Assembly (NCBI GenBank): GCA_023267795.1
Contig: JAHFMP010000002.1
Span: forward strand, 1-21,135
From: Candidatus Woesearchaeota archaeon
GTDB taxonomy: Archaea; Nanobdellota; Nanobdellia; Woesearchaeales; DSVV01
DNA length: 21,135 nt
Direction: 5' to 3'
The position numbers and the translations under genes were made by a program. Below the pieces are notes generated by a model. That model searched no databases and had not been told where the DNA came from. It worked only from the letters and a program-made list of their open reading frames with translations. Position 1 is the stretch's first letter. Every line of letters starts with the position of its first letter. Shown here piece after piece: positions 12,272 through 19,726 of this stretch.

Positions 12272-13846
12272 TTTCATCCATATTTTCATCTGTTGCAACT
12301 GTTTCATATCATTTTTGTACAAATCGCGAATATCAGTAATGTGGTAGTATTCAGAAATAATTCGTTCCAAACCAAGACCCCATGCAAGCACAGGAACATC
12401 TTTACCCAGCAACGGAACAACAACTTCTGATCGAAATATGCCTGCACCACCTAACTCAATCCACTGATTTTTAATAGGGTGCCAAGCTTCTACTTCAAGT
12501 GATGGTTCTGTATAAGGAAAATAAGCAGGCCGCATCCTGATTTGTGTATATCCCATTTTTCCAAAAAACTGTCGCAGATATGCTTTGAGATTCTTTAAAT
12601 TCGCAGTTTCATCAATAACAATACCATCTACTTGATGGAATTCAAAAAGATGCTTCCAATCCATTGCTTCGTTTCTAAAAACTTTTCCAACATTAAAATA
12701 TTTTATTGGGAGTTTTTTGTGAAGAGTTTTTGGATATTCTCCAAGCTCTGCTAATTTCAATGCACTCAGTACAGTAGTGTGTGTTCGCAACAGAACTTTT
12801 TGTGATTCTTTTTCATGCCATGTTGTCTGCCATCCAGTACTTCCTGTTTTTGCCCCTGTTTCATGAACTTCTTTGATTTTTGCAAAATCTTTTGGTAATT
12901 TCCCTAGTGCAATTCCTTTTCCTGTCTCATCTTTAATAAAAAAAGTATCCTGCATTTGCCTGGCTGGGTGGTCTTGTGGCACAAAAAGAGAATCAAGGTC
13001 CCAGTAAGAAGTCTGAAGTAATTGTCCAGTCATCTCAACAAATCCCATGTCAAGCCAAATTTGCTTAATGTAAGAAATCGCTTGGTTCACAATGTGTCTT
13101 TTACCTCCTGAAAGATGCGGCACATTAATGCTTACATCATAATGGCGAAATATATTGTGTTTCCAACTATTGTTAGAAAGCATTTCAGGAGTAAGTTGTT
13201 CAACAAATTCTTTATTTAGATCATATGTGAGAAGTGTCAAGCCTAACTGTGTAAGATGCGCAGTCCGTAATTTGATGACATTTGTTTTAACAATATTTTT
13301 TCGTTGAGAAAGTTCAGTGAAAATTATTTTTTCTTCAGGAGATAGTTCCTTCATATCTCTTGGAAATTCTAAAGAATGCAAAAATGCTTCTTCTTTTGTT
13401 TGTTTTTTGAAAAGCAGTTGTCCTTCTGCTGTTGCATGAACAAGAATTTCATTGCCTTCTTTTTTAAGCGTGATAGCATTTCTTTTTCGAAGCAAACCAA
13501 TGCATATCGTTATTTCATTCTGATCTAGGCAGCTGTTTTTTTGGACGTCAAAAATAGAAATTGGTACAGAAACACTTTCCAGTGATTTCAAAAATTGTTT
13601 TTCAGGCAATCCTTTTTCTGCATAGAGTTTTCCATTGGCATCAAGCTCAACAACCTCTTGAATTGTTTGTGTAATTAAAACAATCCCTTTATTTTGCAGC
13701 CATTGCAATGCGCGCATAACTTCTACTTCCTGCAAGCCGCTGGCACTAACAAGTTCATGCAATGTAGTTAATTTATCCAAATATGGAAGCACTTTTCGTT
13801 CTAATGGATGCAACTTTGCAATCAATGCTTCAATAGCTTGGTTCAT
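12269..13846 (-). CDS. pheS: Phenylalanyl-tRNA synthetase alpha subunit, archaeal type
   Basis: The 525-residue protein has N-terminal winged-helix-like tRNA-binding domains (about residues 1-220) and a class II catalytic core: D-H-P-A-R-Q-M-Q-D-T-F-F (motif 1/substrate region, about 300), F-N-V-G-K-V-F-R-N-E-A-M-D (motif 2) and G-A-G-I-F-R-S-E...A-W-G-L-G-L-E-R-I (motif 3). The frame is open for 26 more residues upstream, but ATG 13846 is chosen because a TATA box at 13869-13877 lies about 26 nt ahead, predicting a leaderless mRNA, and because the extension would overlap the promoter. It pairs with pheT downstream. Confidence 0.95.
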   Translation of the reverse strand: MNQAIEALIAKLHPLERKVLPYLDKLTTLHELVSASGLQEVEVMRALQWLQNKGIVLITQTIQEVVELDANGKLYAEKGLPEKQFLKSLESVSVPISIFDVQKNSCLDQNEITICIGLLRKRNAITLKKEGNEILVHATAEGQLLFKKQTKEEAFLHSLEFPRDMKELSPEEKIIFTELSQRKNIVKTNVIKLRTAHLTQLGLTLLTYDLNKEFVEQLTPEMLSNNSWKHNIFRHYDVSINVPHLSGGKRHIVNQAISYIKQIWLDMGFVEMTGQLLQTSYWDLDSLFVPQDHPARQMQDTFFIKDETGKGIALGKLPKDFAKIKEVHETGAKTGSTGWQTTWHEKESQKVLLRTHTTVLSALKLAELGEYPKTLHKKLPIKYFNVGKVFRNEAMDWKHLFEFHQVDGIVIDETANLKNLKAYLRQFFGKMGYTQIRMRPAYFPYTEPSLEVEAWHPIKNQWIELGGAGIFRSEVVVPLLGKDVPVLAWGLGLERIISEYYHITDIRDLYKNDMKQLQQMKIWMK

Positions 13847-13868
13847 AAGAAGAAAAGAGGTGTGAAGG

Positions 13869-13877
13869 TATATAAAA
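13869..13877 (-). promoter_or_regulatory. TATA box for pheST
   Basis: On the - strand TTTTATATA (13877 to 13869) is a strong archaeal TATA box centred about 27 nt from the A of the pheS ATG, so transcription should begin at or next to the start codon. It lies only 7 nt beyond the stop of the trmB-like gene, so pheST can be transcribed independently of it. Confidence 0.65.
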
Positions 13878-13884
13878 GTTACTT

Positions 13885-14700
13885 CTACTTCAACACTTTC
13901 CCTGCAGGCTTCATTTCCAACCACGCAATGTTGAAAAGATCATGCATTGCTGTTGCAAAAAAAGGAGTGTTGATCCATATACCAATATCATACGTTGGAT
14001 GGACATCCTGATCATCAAGAACCATAAAAATAATTTCTTTATTGTCAACAATACAAAATCGCGCCAATGCATCTGTATGGCGAATATCTGCAACATCACC
14101 TAAATCCTTGACACTACCTATGTTCTCTTTTGTTAATGGTGCTGCAATGCGAATTTTCACGCCTCGCTTTTTGATTTTCTCGAGCGTTTGTTTTAATCCT
14201 TCAATCTTGCGAACTAATCCTTGTGCTGTTGTCATAATAATTACAGATTCTTCAGCGTTTCTAATTGTTAACTCCAAATGATTATACAAATTATGCCGTC
14301 CACGCAAACTGCCAGAAAGATCTGCTGGTTCAATAAGATCAATTCCCTGCGTGTGAAGATTAGTAAGTTCACCAACAAGCTCTGTGCCCTTCATATCTTC
14401 CAGGCGTTTGATGCGATCTTCTGTTTCTGTCTTCATATTTTTCTTCACTCGCTCAACAACTTCTGCTGGCGCTACAGCAAGGTACTTAATTGGTTTGCCA
14501 AGTTTCATCACAACAAAACCTTTCTTTTCCAAACTTTCAAGAACATCATAACTCCTGCTACGCGGTACATTTGCAATGTCACTCAACTCACCTGCAGTAG
14601 AAACTCCTCTGGATAATAATGCTGCCCAAATCTTCACTTCATACAAATTCAAGTGAAAATAACGCCGTAGTTTGCTTAAAAATTCTTCTTTTACTATCAT
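13885..14700 (-). CDS. TrmB-family transcriptional regulator
   Basis: The 271-residue protein has an N-terminal winged helix-turn-helix (about residues 10-75) with L-N-L-Y-E-V-K-I-W-A-A-L-L-S-R-G-V-S-T-A-G-E-L, then N-V-P-R-S-R-S-Y-D-V-L-E-S-L-E-K-K-G-F-V, typical of TrmB. A charged helix (about 85-110) leads to a C-terminal effector-type domain with I-R-I-A-A-P and D-I-R-H-T-D-A-L-A-R-F-C-I-V-D-N-K, similar to the PLD-like domains of TrmB relatives that sense sugars or other ligands. A GTG at 14715 is in frame, but GGAAGGTGTG just before ATG 14700 supports that start. The ligand and targets are unknown; pheST or the divergent thiF-like gene are candidates by position only. Confidence 0.85.
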   Translation of the reverse strand: MIVKEEFLSKLRRYFHLNLYEVKIWAALLSRGVSTAGELSDIANVPRSRSYDVLESLEKKGFVVMKLGKPIKYLAVAPAEVVERVKKNMKTETEDRIKRLEDMKGTELVGELTNLHTQGIDLIEPADLSGSLRGRHNLYNHLELTIRNAEESVIIMTTAQGLVRKIEGLKQTLEKIKKRGVKIRIAAPLTKENIGSVKDLGDVADIRHTDALARFCIVDNKEIIFMVLDDQDVHPTYDIGIWINTPFFATAMHDLFNIAWLEMKPAGKVLK

Positions 14701-14802
14701 GGTCACACCTTCCACTTTTACATACTAAAACTAATTTTTGACTCTCAAGTTAAAACATTTTAAATTTTAGGAGTAGTTCTACTATTAAAAGGTTACGTTT
14801 TT

Positions 14803-14987
14803 GAGTACGTATTAAGTCTATTGCACTATTCTCTAAAATTTTTCCACCACCACAGACACTTCACTTGTCCTTTTCTCTCCCCCTTAATGAGAATAAGGGG
14901 GAGAGAAAAGAGACAAGAAAGCAAAAATAGATAAAAATGGTGGCGGAAAAATTTGTGAAAAGTTATGAAGCGACTTAATACGTACTC
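14803..14987. repeat. 185-bp nested palindrome with 16-bp perfect terminal inverted repeats
   Basis: This fills most of the 327-bp gap between trmB and the thiF-like gene. The ends are perfect 16-bp inverted repeats, GAGTACGTATTAAGTC at 14803-14818 and its complement at 14972-14987. A second arm pair, 14836-14852 and 14938-14954, is 17 bp with one mismatch. A third pair, 14864-14886 and 14894-14917, is 23 bp with one bulged base and a 7-base loop; it contains a CCCCC/GGGGG run. Spacers between the outer two arm pairs are equal (17 nt each). No target-site duplication is obvious. It could be a MITE-like element, a regulatory cruciform or a structured RNA. Confidence 0.85.
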
Positions 14988-14998
14988 CACAAGAAATA

Positions 14999-15007
14999 TT
15001 TTATATA
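14999..15007 (+). promoter_or_regulatory. TATA box for the thiF-like gene
   Basis: TTTTATATA at 14999-15007 is centred 25 nt before ATG 15028, predicting a leaderless transcript. It lies just outside the right end of the 185-bp palindrome, which puts the palindrome immediately upstream of the promoter. Confidence 0.65.
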
Positions 15008-15027
15008 GGAAGAATTTCTCAACGATA

Positions 15028-16020
15028 ATGACAATAATAAATAGATACAACAGACAAGAAATACTCCCTGAAATTAGCGAAAAAGGACAGGGTATGCTGT
15101 GGAAGAGAAGTGTTGCAATTATAGGTATTGGAGCATTGGGGAGTGTCACTGCTTCTTTGCTGGCAAGAATTGGTATCAGAAAACTCCTTGTTTGGGACAG
15201 AGATATTGTTGAAAAACATAATTTGCAGAGGCAGATGATCTTTACTGAAGATGATATTAACAAACCAAAAGCAGCACAAGCAACTGCATATATGCAAAAA
15301 GTCAATAGTGAAATAACTATTGAGGCAGAAACAACAGAACTCAATCCTGAAACTATTCATACACTCAAAAACTACGACCTTATCCTCGATTGCACTGACA
15401 ACATGGAAACCCGCTTTTTGATTAATGATTTTTGTGTCAAAAATAAAATTCCATGGATATACTCAAGTGCTGTAGGAACAAAAGGAAGACTACTGACTAT
15501 TGTGCCTGAAAAAACACCTTGCTTTCGTTGTCTTTTTTCTCATCCAAAACCAGGGAGTTTAGAAACCTGTGATACAATCGGTGTTTTAAATACTATCACA
15601 ACAACTATTGCTGCACTACAAGTGACAGAAGCAATAAAGATACTGACAAAACAAGAACCAACAAAAGAGCTGCTTGCATATGACGTATGGACACAACAGC
15701 TTGATAAAATTCGTGTCAAAAGAAAAAGAGAATGTCTTTGTTGTCATAAACAAAAGTTTGATTTTCTAGTTGGGAAAGAAGAAATAGCAACTATAAAACT
15801 TTGTGGTCAAGGAAGAGTACAAATAAAAGGAAAAAAACCAAATATGGATGAATTGAATAATAGATTGGAGAAAGTTGGAAAAGTAAAAATCTCCTCGTAT
15901 GGAATATATTTTATCAGCAAAGAAACAGATTTTTTTTTGTTCAATGATGGTCGTTGTTTAATAAAAGCATGGACAAAAGAGCACGGAAAGTCATTGTATG
16001 GAAAGTATGTTGGGAATTGA
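15028..16020 (+). CDS. ThiF/MoeB/HesA-family adenylyltransferase (E1-like)
   Basis: The 330-residue protein adenylates the C-terminus of a small ubiquitin-like or sulfur-carrier partner in molybdopterin, thiamine or tRNA thiolation pathways. It has R-Y-N-R-Q at residues 6-10, the nucleotide-binding loop G33-I-G35-A-L-G38, D57-R-D59 followed by H-N-L-Q-R-Q, D-C-T-D-N near 121-125, and two CxxC pairs that normally hold zinc (C165/C168, C236/C239). C181 (E-T-C-D-T-I-G-V-L) is at the usual active-site cysteine region. The last ~80 residues (L-C-G-Q-G-R-V-Q-I to S-L-Y-G-K-Y-V-G) form an extra domain also seen in some bacterial members. No ThiS/MoaD-like partner is in the window. The earlier ATG 14965 is upstream of the TATA box and lies inside the palindrome, so it is rejected. 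Confidence 0.88.
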   Translation: MTIINRYNRQEILPEISEKGQGMLWKRSVAIIGIGALGSVTASLLARIGIRKLLVWDRDIVEKHNLQRQMIFTEDDINKPKAAQATAYMQKVNSEITIEAETTELNPETIHTLKNYDLILDCTDNMETRFLINDFCVKNKIPWIYSSAVGTKGRLLTIVPEKTPCFRCLFSHPKPGSLETCDTIGVLNTITTTIAALQVTEAIKILTKQEPTKELLAYDVWTQQLDKIRVKRKRECLCCHKQKFDFLVGKEEIATIKLCGQGRVQIKGKKPNMDELNNRLEKVGKVKISSYGIYFISKETDFFLFNDGRCLIKAWTKEHGKSLYGKYVGN

Positions 16021-16039
16021 AGCAAGATGAAATAATAAT

Positions 16040-16690
16040 TTAATTCCGATCCTTCTCCATCATATTTTCAATAACACGAGCAGTGTGCTCTGCATTATCA
16101 ACAATGGTTTCTAATGCTTCGTACAAATCTTTGAAAATGATTAACTCTCGAGGATCTCGCTGTTTTACTGCAAAAAGATCTGCCATTGCAAGATAATACA
16201 CATAATCAGCTTCTCGTTCTATGCCATGAATTCGAATAATTGTTTTGTTAATATGAGCAGGAGCATGAAGTTGCTGCATCAGTGCATGAACTTCCTTACA
16301 AGCATTATTCACCAGGATGGCAAATTGCTGAATTTCATCTGTTGATTTCAACAAACGAAGTAAAACAATACGCCGAGAAACATCACTAATACCATCCATA
16401 AGTGTTGCAAGCAACGATGATGCTCCATGAAGTGTTTGCATATGAACAACATTTGTATTAGAACGATTGAGACCCATGATAATAATATGACTTAACTCAT
16501 CGCAGCGATGCTCAAGTTCTTTAATATCAGCTACCCGTTGTCCACGCTCTTGATCAGAAAGTTTGTCATAAAAATCAACAAAATCTTTGAAGATAGTTGC
16601 GCCGCGTGAAACCTGACTACTGAGCTCAACGAGCATTCGAAAATATTTTCTGTCATCAGTTGGAAACAAAAGCTGCATAAGTTGATTCAT
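16040..16690 (-). CDS. DUF47/PhoU-like protein
   Basis: The 216-residue protein is predicted to be all helical, with the DUF47 (TIGR00153-type phosphate-transport regulator) pattern: L-F-P-x-D-x-x-x-F/Y near the N-terminus, E-H-R-C-D-E-L-S-H (about residues 65-73), and a repeat-like I-E-R-E-A-D-Y-V-Y-Y and L-Y-E-A-L-E-T-I-V-D-N-A-E-H-T-A-R-V near the end. E-x-x-x-D motifs in PhoU-like proteins bind metal clusters. DUF47 genes often accompany a PitA phosphate transporter; none is seen here. It converges with the thiF-like gene and diverges from the cobW-family gene. Confidence 0.85.
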   Translation of the reverse strand: MNQLMQLLFPTDDRKYFRMLVELSSQVSRGATIFKDFVDFYDKLSDQERGQRVADIKELEHRCDELSHIIIMGLNRSNTNVVHMQTLHGASSLLATLMDGISDVSRRIVLLRLLKSTDEIQQFAILVNNACKEVHALMQQLHAPAHINKTIIRIHGIEREADYVYYLAMADLFAVKQRDPRELIIFKDLYEALETIVDNAEHTARVIENMMEKDRN

Positions 16691-16713
16691 AAAAAATATT
16701 TGAGAAAAGCATC

Positions 16714-16721
16714 TATAAAAA
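16714..16721 (-). promoter_or_regulatory. TATA box for the DUF47 gene
   Basis: On the - strand TTTTTATA (16721 to 16714) is centred about 27 nt from the ATG at 16690, again predicting a leaderless mRNA. No Shine-Dalgarno sequence is visible. Confidence 0.5.
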
Positions 16722-16782
16722 TGTTTTTATTCTCGGTAATTTTGTTATGATGTGGTGTCGAAAATGGAAGATTTACACAAAG

Positions 16783-16790
16783 TATATATA
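16783..16790 (+). promoter_or_regulatory. TATA box for the cobW-family gene
   Basis: TATATATA at 16783-16790 predicts a start near 16812 and a 5' leader of about 20 nt; GTGAG at 16823-16827 could serve as ribosome site ahead of ATG 16833. The two divergent TATA boxes share the 142-bp gap between the DUF47 and cobW-family genes. Confidence 0.5.
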
Positions 16791-16832
16791 CAAACCAAAA
16801 AGCTAAAAAGAATATTGCATTTGTGAGAAAAT

Positions 16833-17834
16833 ATGGATAAAGTATATTCAACTAAAGAAAAGCAAAAGAGCAAAATAACGCATAAAAGAATTCCTGTCAC
16901 AATCATCACAGGCTATCTTGGCTCAGGAAAAACAACATTATTAAATCATATTCTTACAAATAACAAAGGAACAAAGTTTGCAGTAATTGTTAATGAATTT
17001 GGAAAAATTGGTATAGATAACCAGCTGATCATAAAGACAAAAGAAGATATTATTGAATTAAGTAATGGCTGTATCTGTTGTCAAGTACGAGGAGATATTA
17101 TTGCAATGATTCTCAAGATTCTGAAAAAACACGAAAATATGGAGCATCTTATTATCGAGACATCAGGAGTTGCAAATCCAATTCCAGTAGCACAGACATT
17201 TTTTCTCAAAGAGCTTCAAATATTGACAGAGCTTGATGCTATTATTACTGTTGTAGATGCGGATCATTTTGAACAAAATCTCAAAAGAAGCAATGGAGAA
17301 GATCAAATAAAGGCAGCAGATATTATTCTGCTGAACAAAAAAGATGTTATTAGTGAAAAGAAACGAATGGATATCAAGAAGAAAATAATAATGTTGGTAC
17401 CTCATGCACGGATTATTGAAACAATACAAAGTCAAGTACTGCTTCCTTTGATACTCAATATTGGACAGTTTGATGTGAAACGATTCTTAAATAAGAAAGG
17501 AAAATGGAAGCAAGAAGATCATCTCCACGATGAGTTTGGCAATCATATTGAGAAAGACGGAATTATTTCCTTCATGTTCAAAGCAGAAGGGCCGTTTGAT
17601 CTTGTAAAATTTCAGTTGTTTGCACAGCAGCTTCCGGAAAATATATTTCGAAGCAAAGGCATTATATACTTTAATGGATTAAATACAAAAGCAATCTACC
17701 AGCAAGTAGGAAGAAGAATTGATGTTAAGACAGCAGAGAAATGGCAAGGCAAGAGAGAAACACAGATGGTCTTCATTGGCAAAGATTTTGATTGCCAGAA
17801 ATTAGAGCATCAGTTAAAAGGTTGTCTTGTATAA
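16833..17834 (+). CDS. CobW/Zng1-family GTPase metallochaperone
   Basis: The 333-residue protein is a G3E-family GTPase that delivers metals (zinc or cobalt) to client proteins. Visible motifs: Walker A G-Y-L-G-S-G-K-T-T at residues 27-35, the metal-binding C80-I-C82-C83 of the CxCC signature, the E-T-S-G-V-A-N-P switch (109-116), N-K-K-D (168-171) for guanine, and the CobW C-terminal domain from about 245. A histidine cluster H230-L-H232 and H238 lies between the two domains and may add a metal site. A CPCC-containing protein starts 14 nt downstream. The substrate metal cannot be told from sequence. Confidence 0.92.
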   Translation: MDKVYSTKEKQKSKITHKRIPVTIITGYLGSGKTTLLNHILTNNKGTKFAVIVNEFGKIGIDNQLIIKTKEDIIELSNGCICCQVRGDIIAMILKILKKHENMEHLIIETSGVANPIPVAQTFFLKELQILTELDAIITVVDADHFEQNLKRSNGEDQIKAADIILLNKKDVISEKKRMDIKKKIIMLVPHARIIETIQSQVLLPLILNIGQFDVKRFLNKKGKWKQEDHLHDEFGNHIEKDGIISFMFKAEGPFDLVKFQLFAQQLPENIFRSKGIIYFNGLNTKAIYQQVGRRIDVKTAEKWQGKRETQMVFIGKDFDCQKLEHQLKGCLV

Positions 17835-17848
17835 GAAAGGATTTTTAT

Positions 17849-18439
17849 ATGGTACAATTCAGTCAACATCCAATAATTGAAGAAGGAATAGATGAATTAG
17901 TATCAGAGCAGGAAAAAAAAGAACGCATTAAGAAAGCTTTAGAAATACATATGTTGCAGAATCGAGAAGCGCATATGGCTCCTCAAGCTCAAACATTATT
18001 TTCTTTTACTCAAGGAGATCCAAATGCAGTGATTGGAAAGATTCATCAATTTGACCAACAAGCAGGAGAAGAACCAAAAAAAACCATTGAACAGCAGAGG
18101 ATTGAGCAACAGCAACAACAATGGCAAAGCAGTGAGCAAAAACATCAAGCAGCACCAGTGAGAACATGTCCATGCTGTGTGCAATTTTTGCAAAGCACAT
18201 TTCATATGAGCGACAAGCAGGCAAATGAATTTATTGGTGGTGCAACAGGCTCTCCTGCAACATATGGAAGCAATGCAGCAAGCGAAAATTATGGCAGTGG
18301 AGCTCCTTCTGGAGAGTATAGTGGTGCACCTTCTGGAAATTATAATAGTTCTTCTGGCATTGGATACAATCCAAACAGCTCTTCAAAAGAAGAAAATGAT
18401 TCAAAATATGAAGGGCAGAAATTAGGTTATGAACCTTAA
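17849..18439 (+). CDS. Uncharacterised Gln/Gly/Ser-rich protein with CPCC motif
   Basis: I do not recognise a family. From ATG 17849 (AGGA at 17838-17841 upstream) the product is 196 residues. A charged helical N-terminal part (residues 10-40, with E-E-K-K-E-R-I-K-K-A-L-like residues) is followed by a glutamine-rich stretch (82-100), a C107-P-C109-C110 motif, a short helix, and a Gly/Ser/Tyr/Asn-rich tail (130-185) with repeated G-A-P-S-G-x-Y units. Direct succession to the cobW-family gene suggests co-transcription. CPCC may bind metal or be redox-active, making it a candidate client or partner of the GTPase; this is inference. There is no signal peptide or membrane span. Confidence 0.6.
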   Translation: MVQFSQHPIIEEGIDELVSEQEKKERIKKALEIHMLQNREAHMAPQAQTLFSFTQGDPNAVIGKIHQFDQQAGEEPKKTIEQQRIEQQQQQWQSSEQKHQAAPVRTCPCCVQFLQSTFHMSDKQANEFIGGATGSPATYGSNAASENYGSGAPSGEYSGAPSGNYNSSSGIGYNPNSSSKEENDSKYEGQKLGYEP

Positions 18440-18552
18440 GAGAATTTTGCATGTTGATTTTGAAAGCAAGGAAGAAATTGATAAACTAATAAATGAAAGC
18501 CACTAAAATTTTACGATAAGGCAGCTGACGTTTTTTCTTTTCCTCCAAAACA

Positions 18553-18559
18553 TTTTTAA
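18553..18559 (+). promoter_or_regulatory. Weak TATA-like box for rpe-rpiB
   Basis: TTTTTAA at 18553-18559 is centred 27 nt from ATG 18583. It departs from the consensus more than the other boxes here, but no Shine-Dalgarno sequence precedes the ATG, so a leaderless transcript is plausible. Confidence 0.35.
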
Positions 18560-18582
18560 CTAAAATAACATTTTCTTCAGTC

Positions 18583-19656
18583 ATGAAATCAATCCAAATT
18601 GCCCCATCAATCTTAGCCCTCGAAAACCTGAACAATCTTGAATCAGAACTCTACACACTCGAGCAAGCAGGAGCTAATATTATTCACATTGATGTGATGG
18701 ATGGCATCTTTGTCGAAAACAAAACTCCATTTCTTGATCCTGCAACCATTGCAAGAGTCAAAAGTGCAACAACTCTTTCAGTAGATGTACACCTCATGGT
18801 GCAAGAACCAGAAAAATATGTTGATGGCGTCATAAGTGCAGGAGCAGATATGATCTCTCTTCATTGTGAAAGCAATGGAAATCATAATGAAACAATAAAA
18901 AAAATACAAAAAGCAGGAAGAAAAGCAGGAATTGCAATAAATCCAACAACAAACATGGAAAAAGCTCTTCCATTTTATGAGAACGCAGATTTTATTCTTG
19001 TCATGACAGTTGTTCCTGGTAGAGGAGGTCAAGAATATATCGAAGTAGTGAATGAAAAGATACAAAAATTAAGAGCATTATTTCCAGAAAAAGATATTGA
19101 AGTTGATGGTGGTCTAAAACAAGCTACTGTACATCTTCCAATAAATGCAGGAGCAAATATCATAGTGAGTGGTACAGGTATTTTCAACACTCAAAATTAC
19201 AAAGAAACAATACAAAAAATGAAACAAGCAATCATTATTGGTGCAGATCACGCCGGTTATCAGTTGAAAGAAAAAGTAAAACAATGGCTGGAAGAACAAA
19301 AGCAAAGTATTATTGATGTAGGTACAAATTCTGAAGAAAGTTCTGATTATCCTGATTTTGCAAAAAAAGTTGCAAAATCAGTAAGCAAGGATGCAACAAA
19401 AAAAGGGATTTTAATTTGTGGCACAGGAATTGGAATGAGCATTGCTGCAAATAAATATGAAAATGTCCGAGCAGCGCATGTTACTTCTGTATATGAAGCA
19501 GAAATGGCAAAAAAGCATAATGATGCGAATATTCTTTGTCTTGGTGCAAGAACAACACGTGTAGAAACAGCAATACAATGCATTGAAAAATGGCTTTGTT
19601 CTGAATTTGAAAGAGGAAAGCACGAAAGAAGAGTTGAGAAGATTGAATCTCACTAA
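18583..19656 (+). CDS. Fused ribulose-phosphate 3-epimerase and ribose-5-phosphate isomerase B
   Basis: Two enzymes are joined in one 357-residue frame. Residues 1-215 are an Rpe TIM barrel: P-S-I-L (8-11), H35-I-D37-V-M39, V-H70-L-M72, P-G-R-G-G-Q (145-150) and E-V-D175-G-G, with S196-G-T at the phosphate site. Residues 216-357 are RpiB: G-A-D222-H223-A-G-Y, D-Y-P-D, catalytic C279 in L-I-C-G-T-G-I-G-M-S-I-A-A-N-K, H312-N-D-A-N, and G-K-H-E-R-R-V near the end. Together they interconvert ribulose-5-P, xylulose-5-P and ribose-5-P. The usual P-G-F-G-G-Q reads P-G-R-G-G-Q here. Archaea more often use RpiA, so bacterial origin is possible. Confidence 0.92.
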   Translation: MKSIQIAPSILALENLNNLESELYTLEQAGANIIHIDVMDGIFVENKTPFLDPATIARVKSATTLSVDVHLMVQEPEKYVDGVISAGADMISLHCESNGNHNETIKKIQKAGRKAGIAINPTTNMEKALPFYENADFILVMTVVPGRGGQEYIEVVNEKIQKLRALFPEKDIEVDGGLKQATVHLPINAGANIIVSGTGIFNTQNYKETIQKMKQAIIIGADHAGYQLKEKVKQWLEEQKQSIIDVGTNSEESSDYPDFAKKVAKSVSKDATKKGILICGTGIGMSIAANKYENVRAAHVTSVYEAEMAKKHNDANILCLGARTTRVETAIQCIEKWLCSEFERGKHERRVEKIESH

Positions 19657-19693
19657 TTATTCTCAAATCCATGAATAAAAGAGGAGCAGTAAA

Positions 19694-19701
19694 TTTATAA
19701 A
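19694..19701 (+). promoter_or_regulatory. TATA box for tRNA-Gly
   Basis: TTTATAAA at 19694-19701 is centred about 29 nt before the first base of the tRNA, giving a predicted start around 19723. It supports the gene being transcribed as a single unit. Confidence 0.6.
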
Positions 19702-19726
19702 TTGTTAGTTTTTCTTTTCATGATAT

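Noticed and set aside
13847..13924. Extended pheS reading frame upstream of 13846
   Set aside because: It runs across the TATA box and into the end of the trmB-family gene, and the added residues do not belong to PheS.
14826..15360. Open frames on the - strand across the 185-bp palindrome and the thiF-like gene
   Set aside because: They are opposite a well-conserved gene and rich in Phe/Leu/Ser/Cys without family similarity; A-rich coding DNA produces these.
18225..18452. Alternative-frame open frames within the CPCC protein gene
   Set aside because: They arise from the repeated Gly/Ser codons of that gene and have no family features.
18429..18506. 25-codon frame after the CPCC protein
   Set aside because: Its composition is protein-like, but it is very short, overlaps the end of the preceding gene and has no recognisable family or ribosome site; possibly the remnant of a gene.
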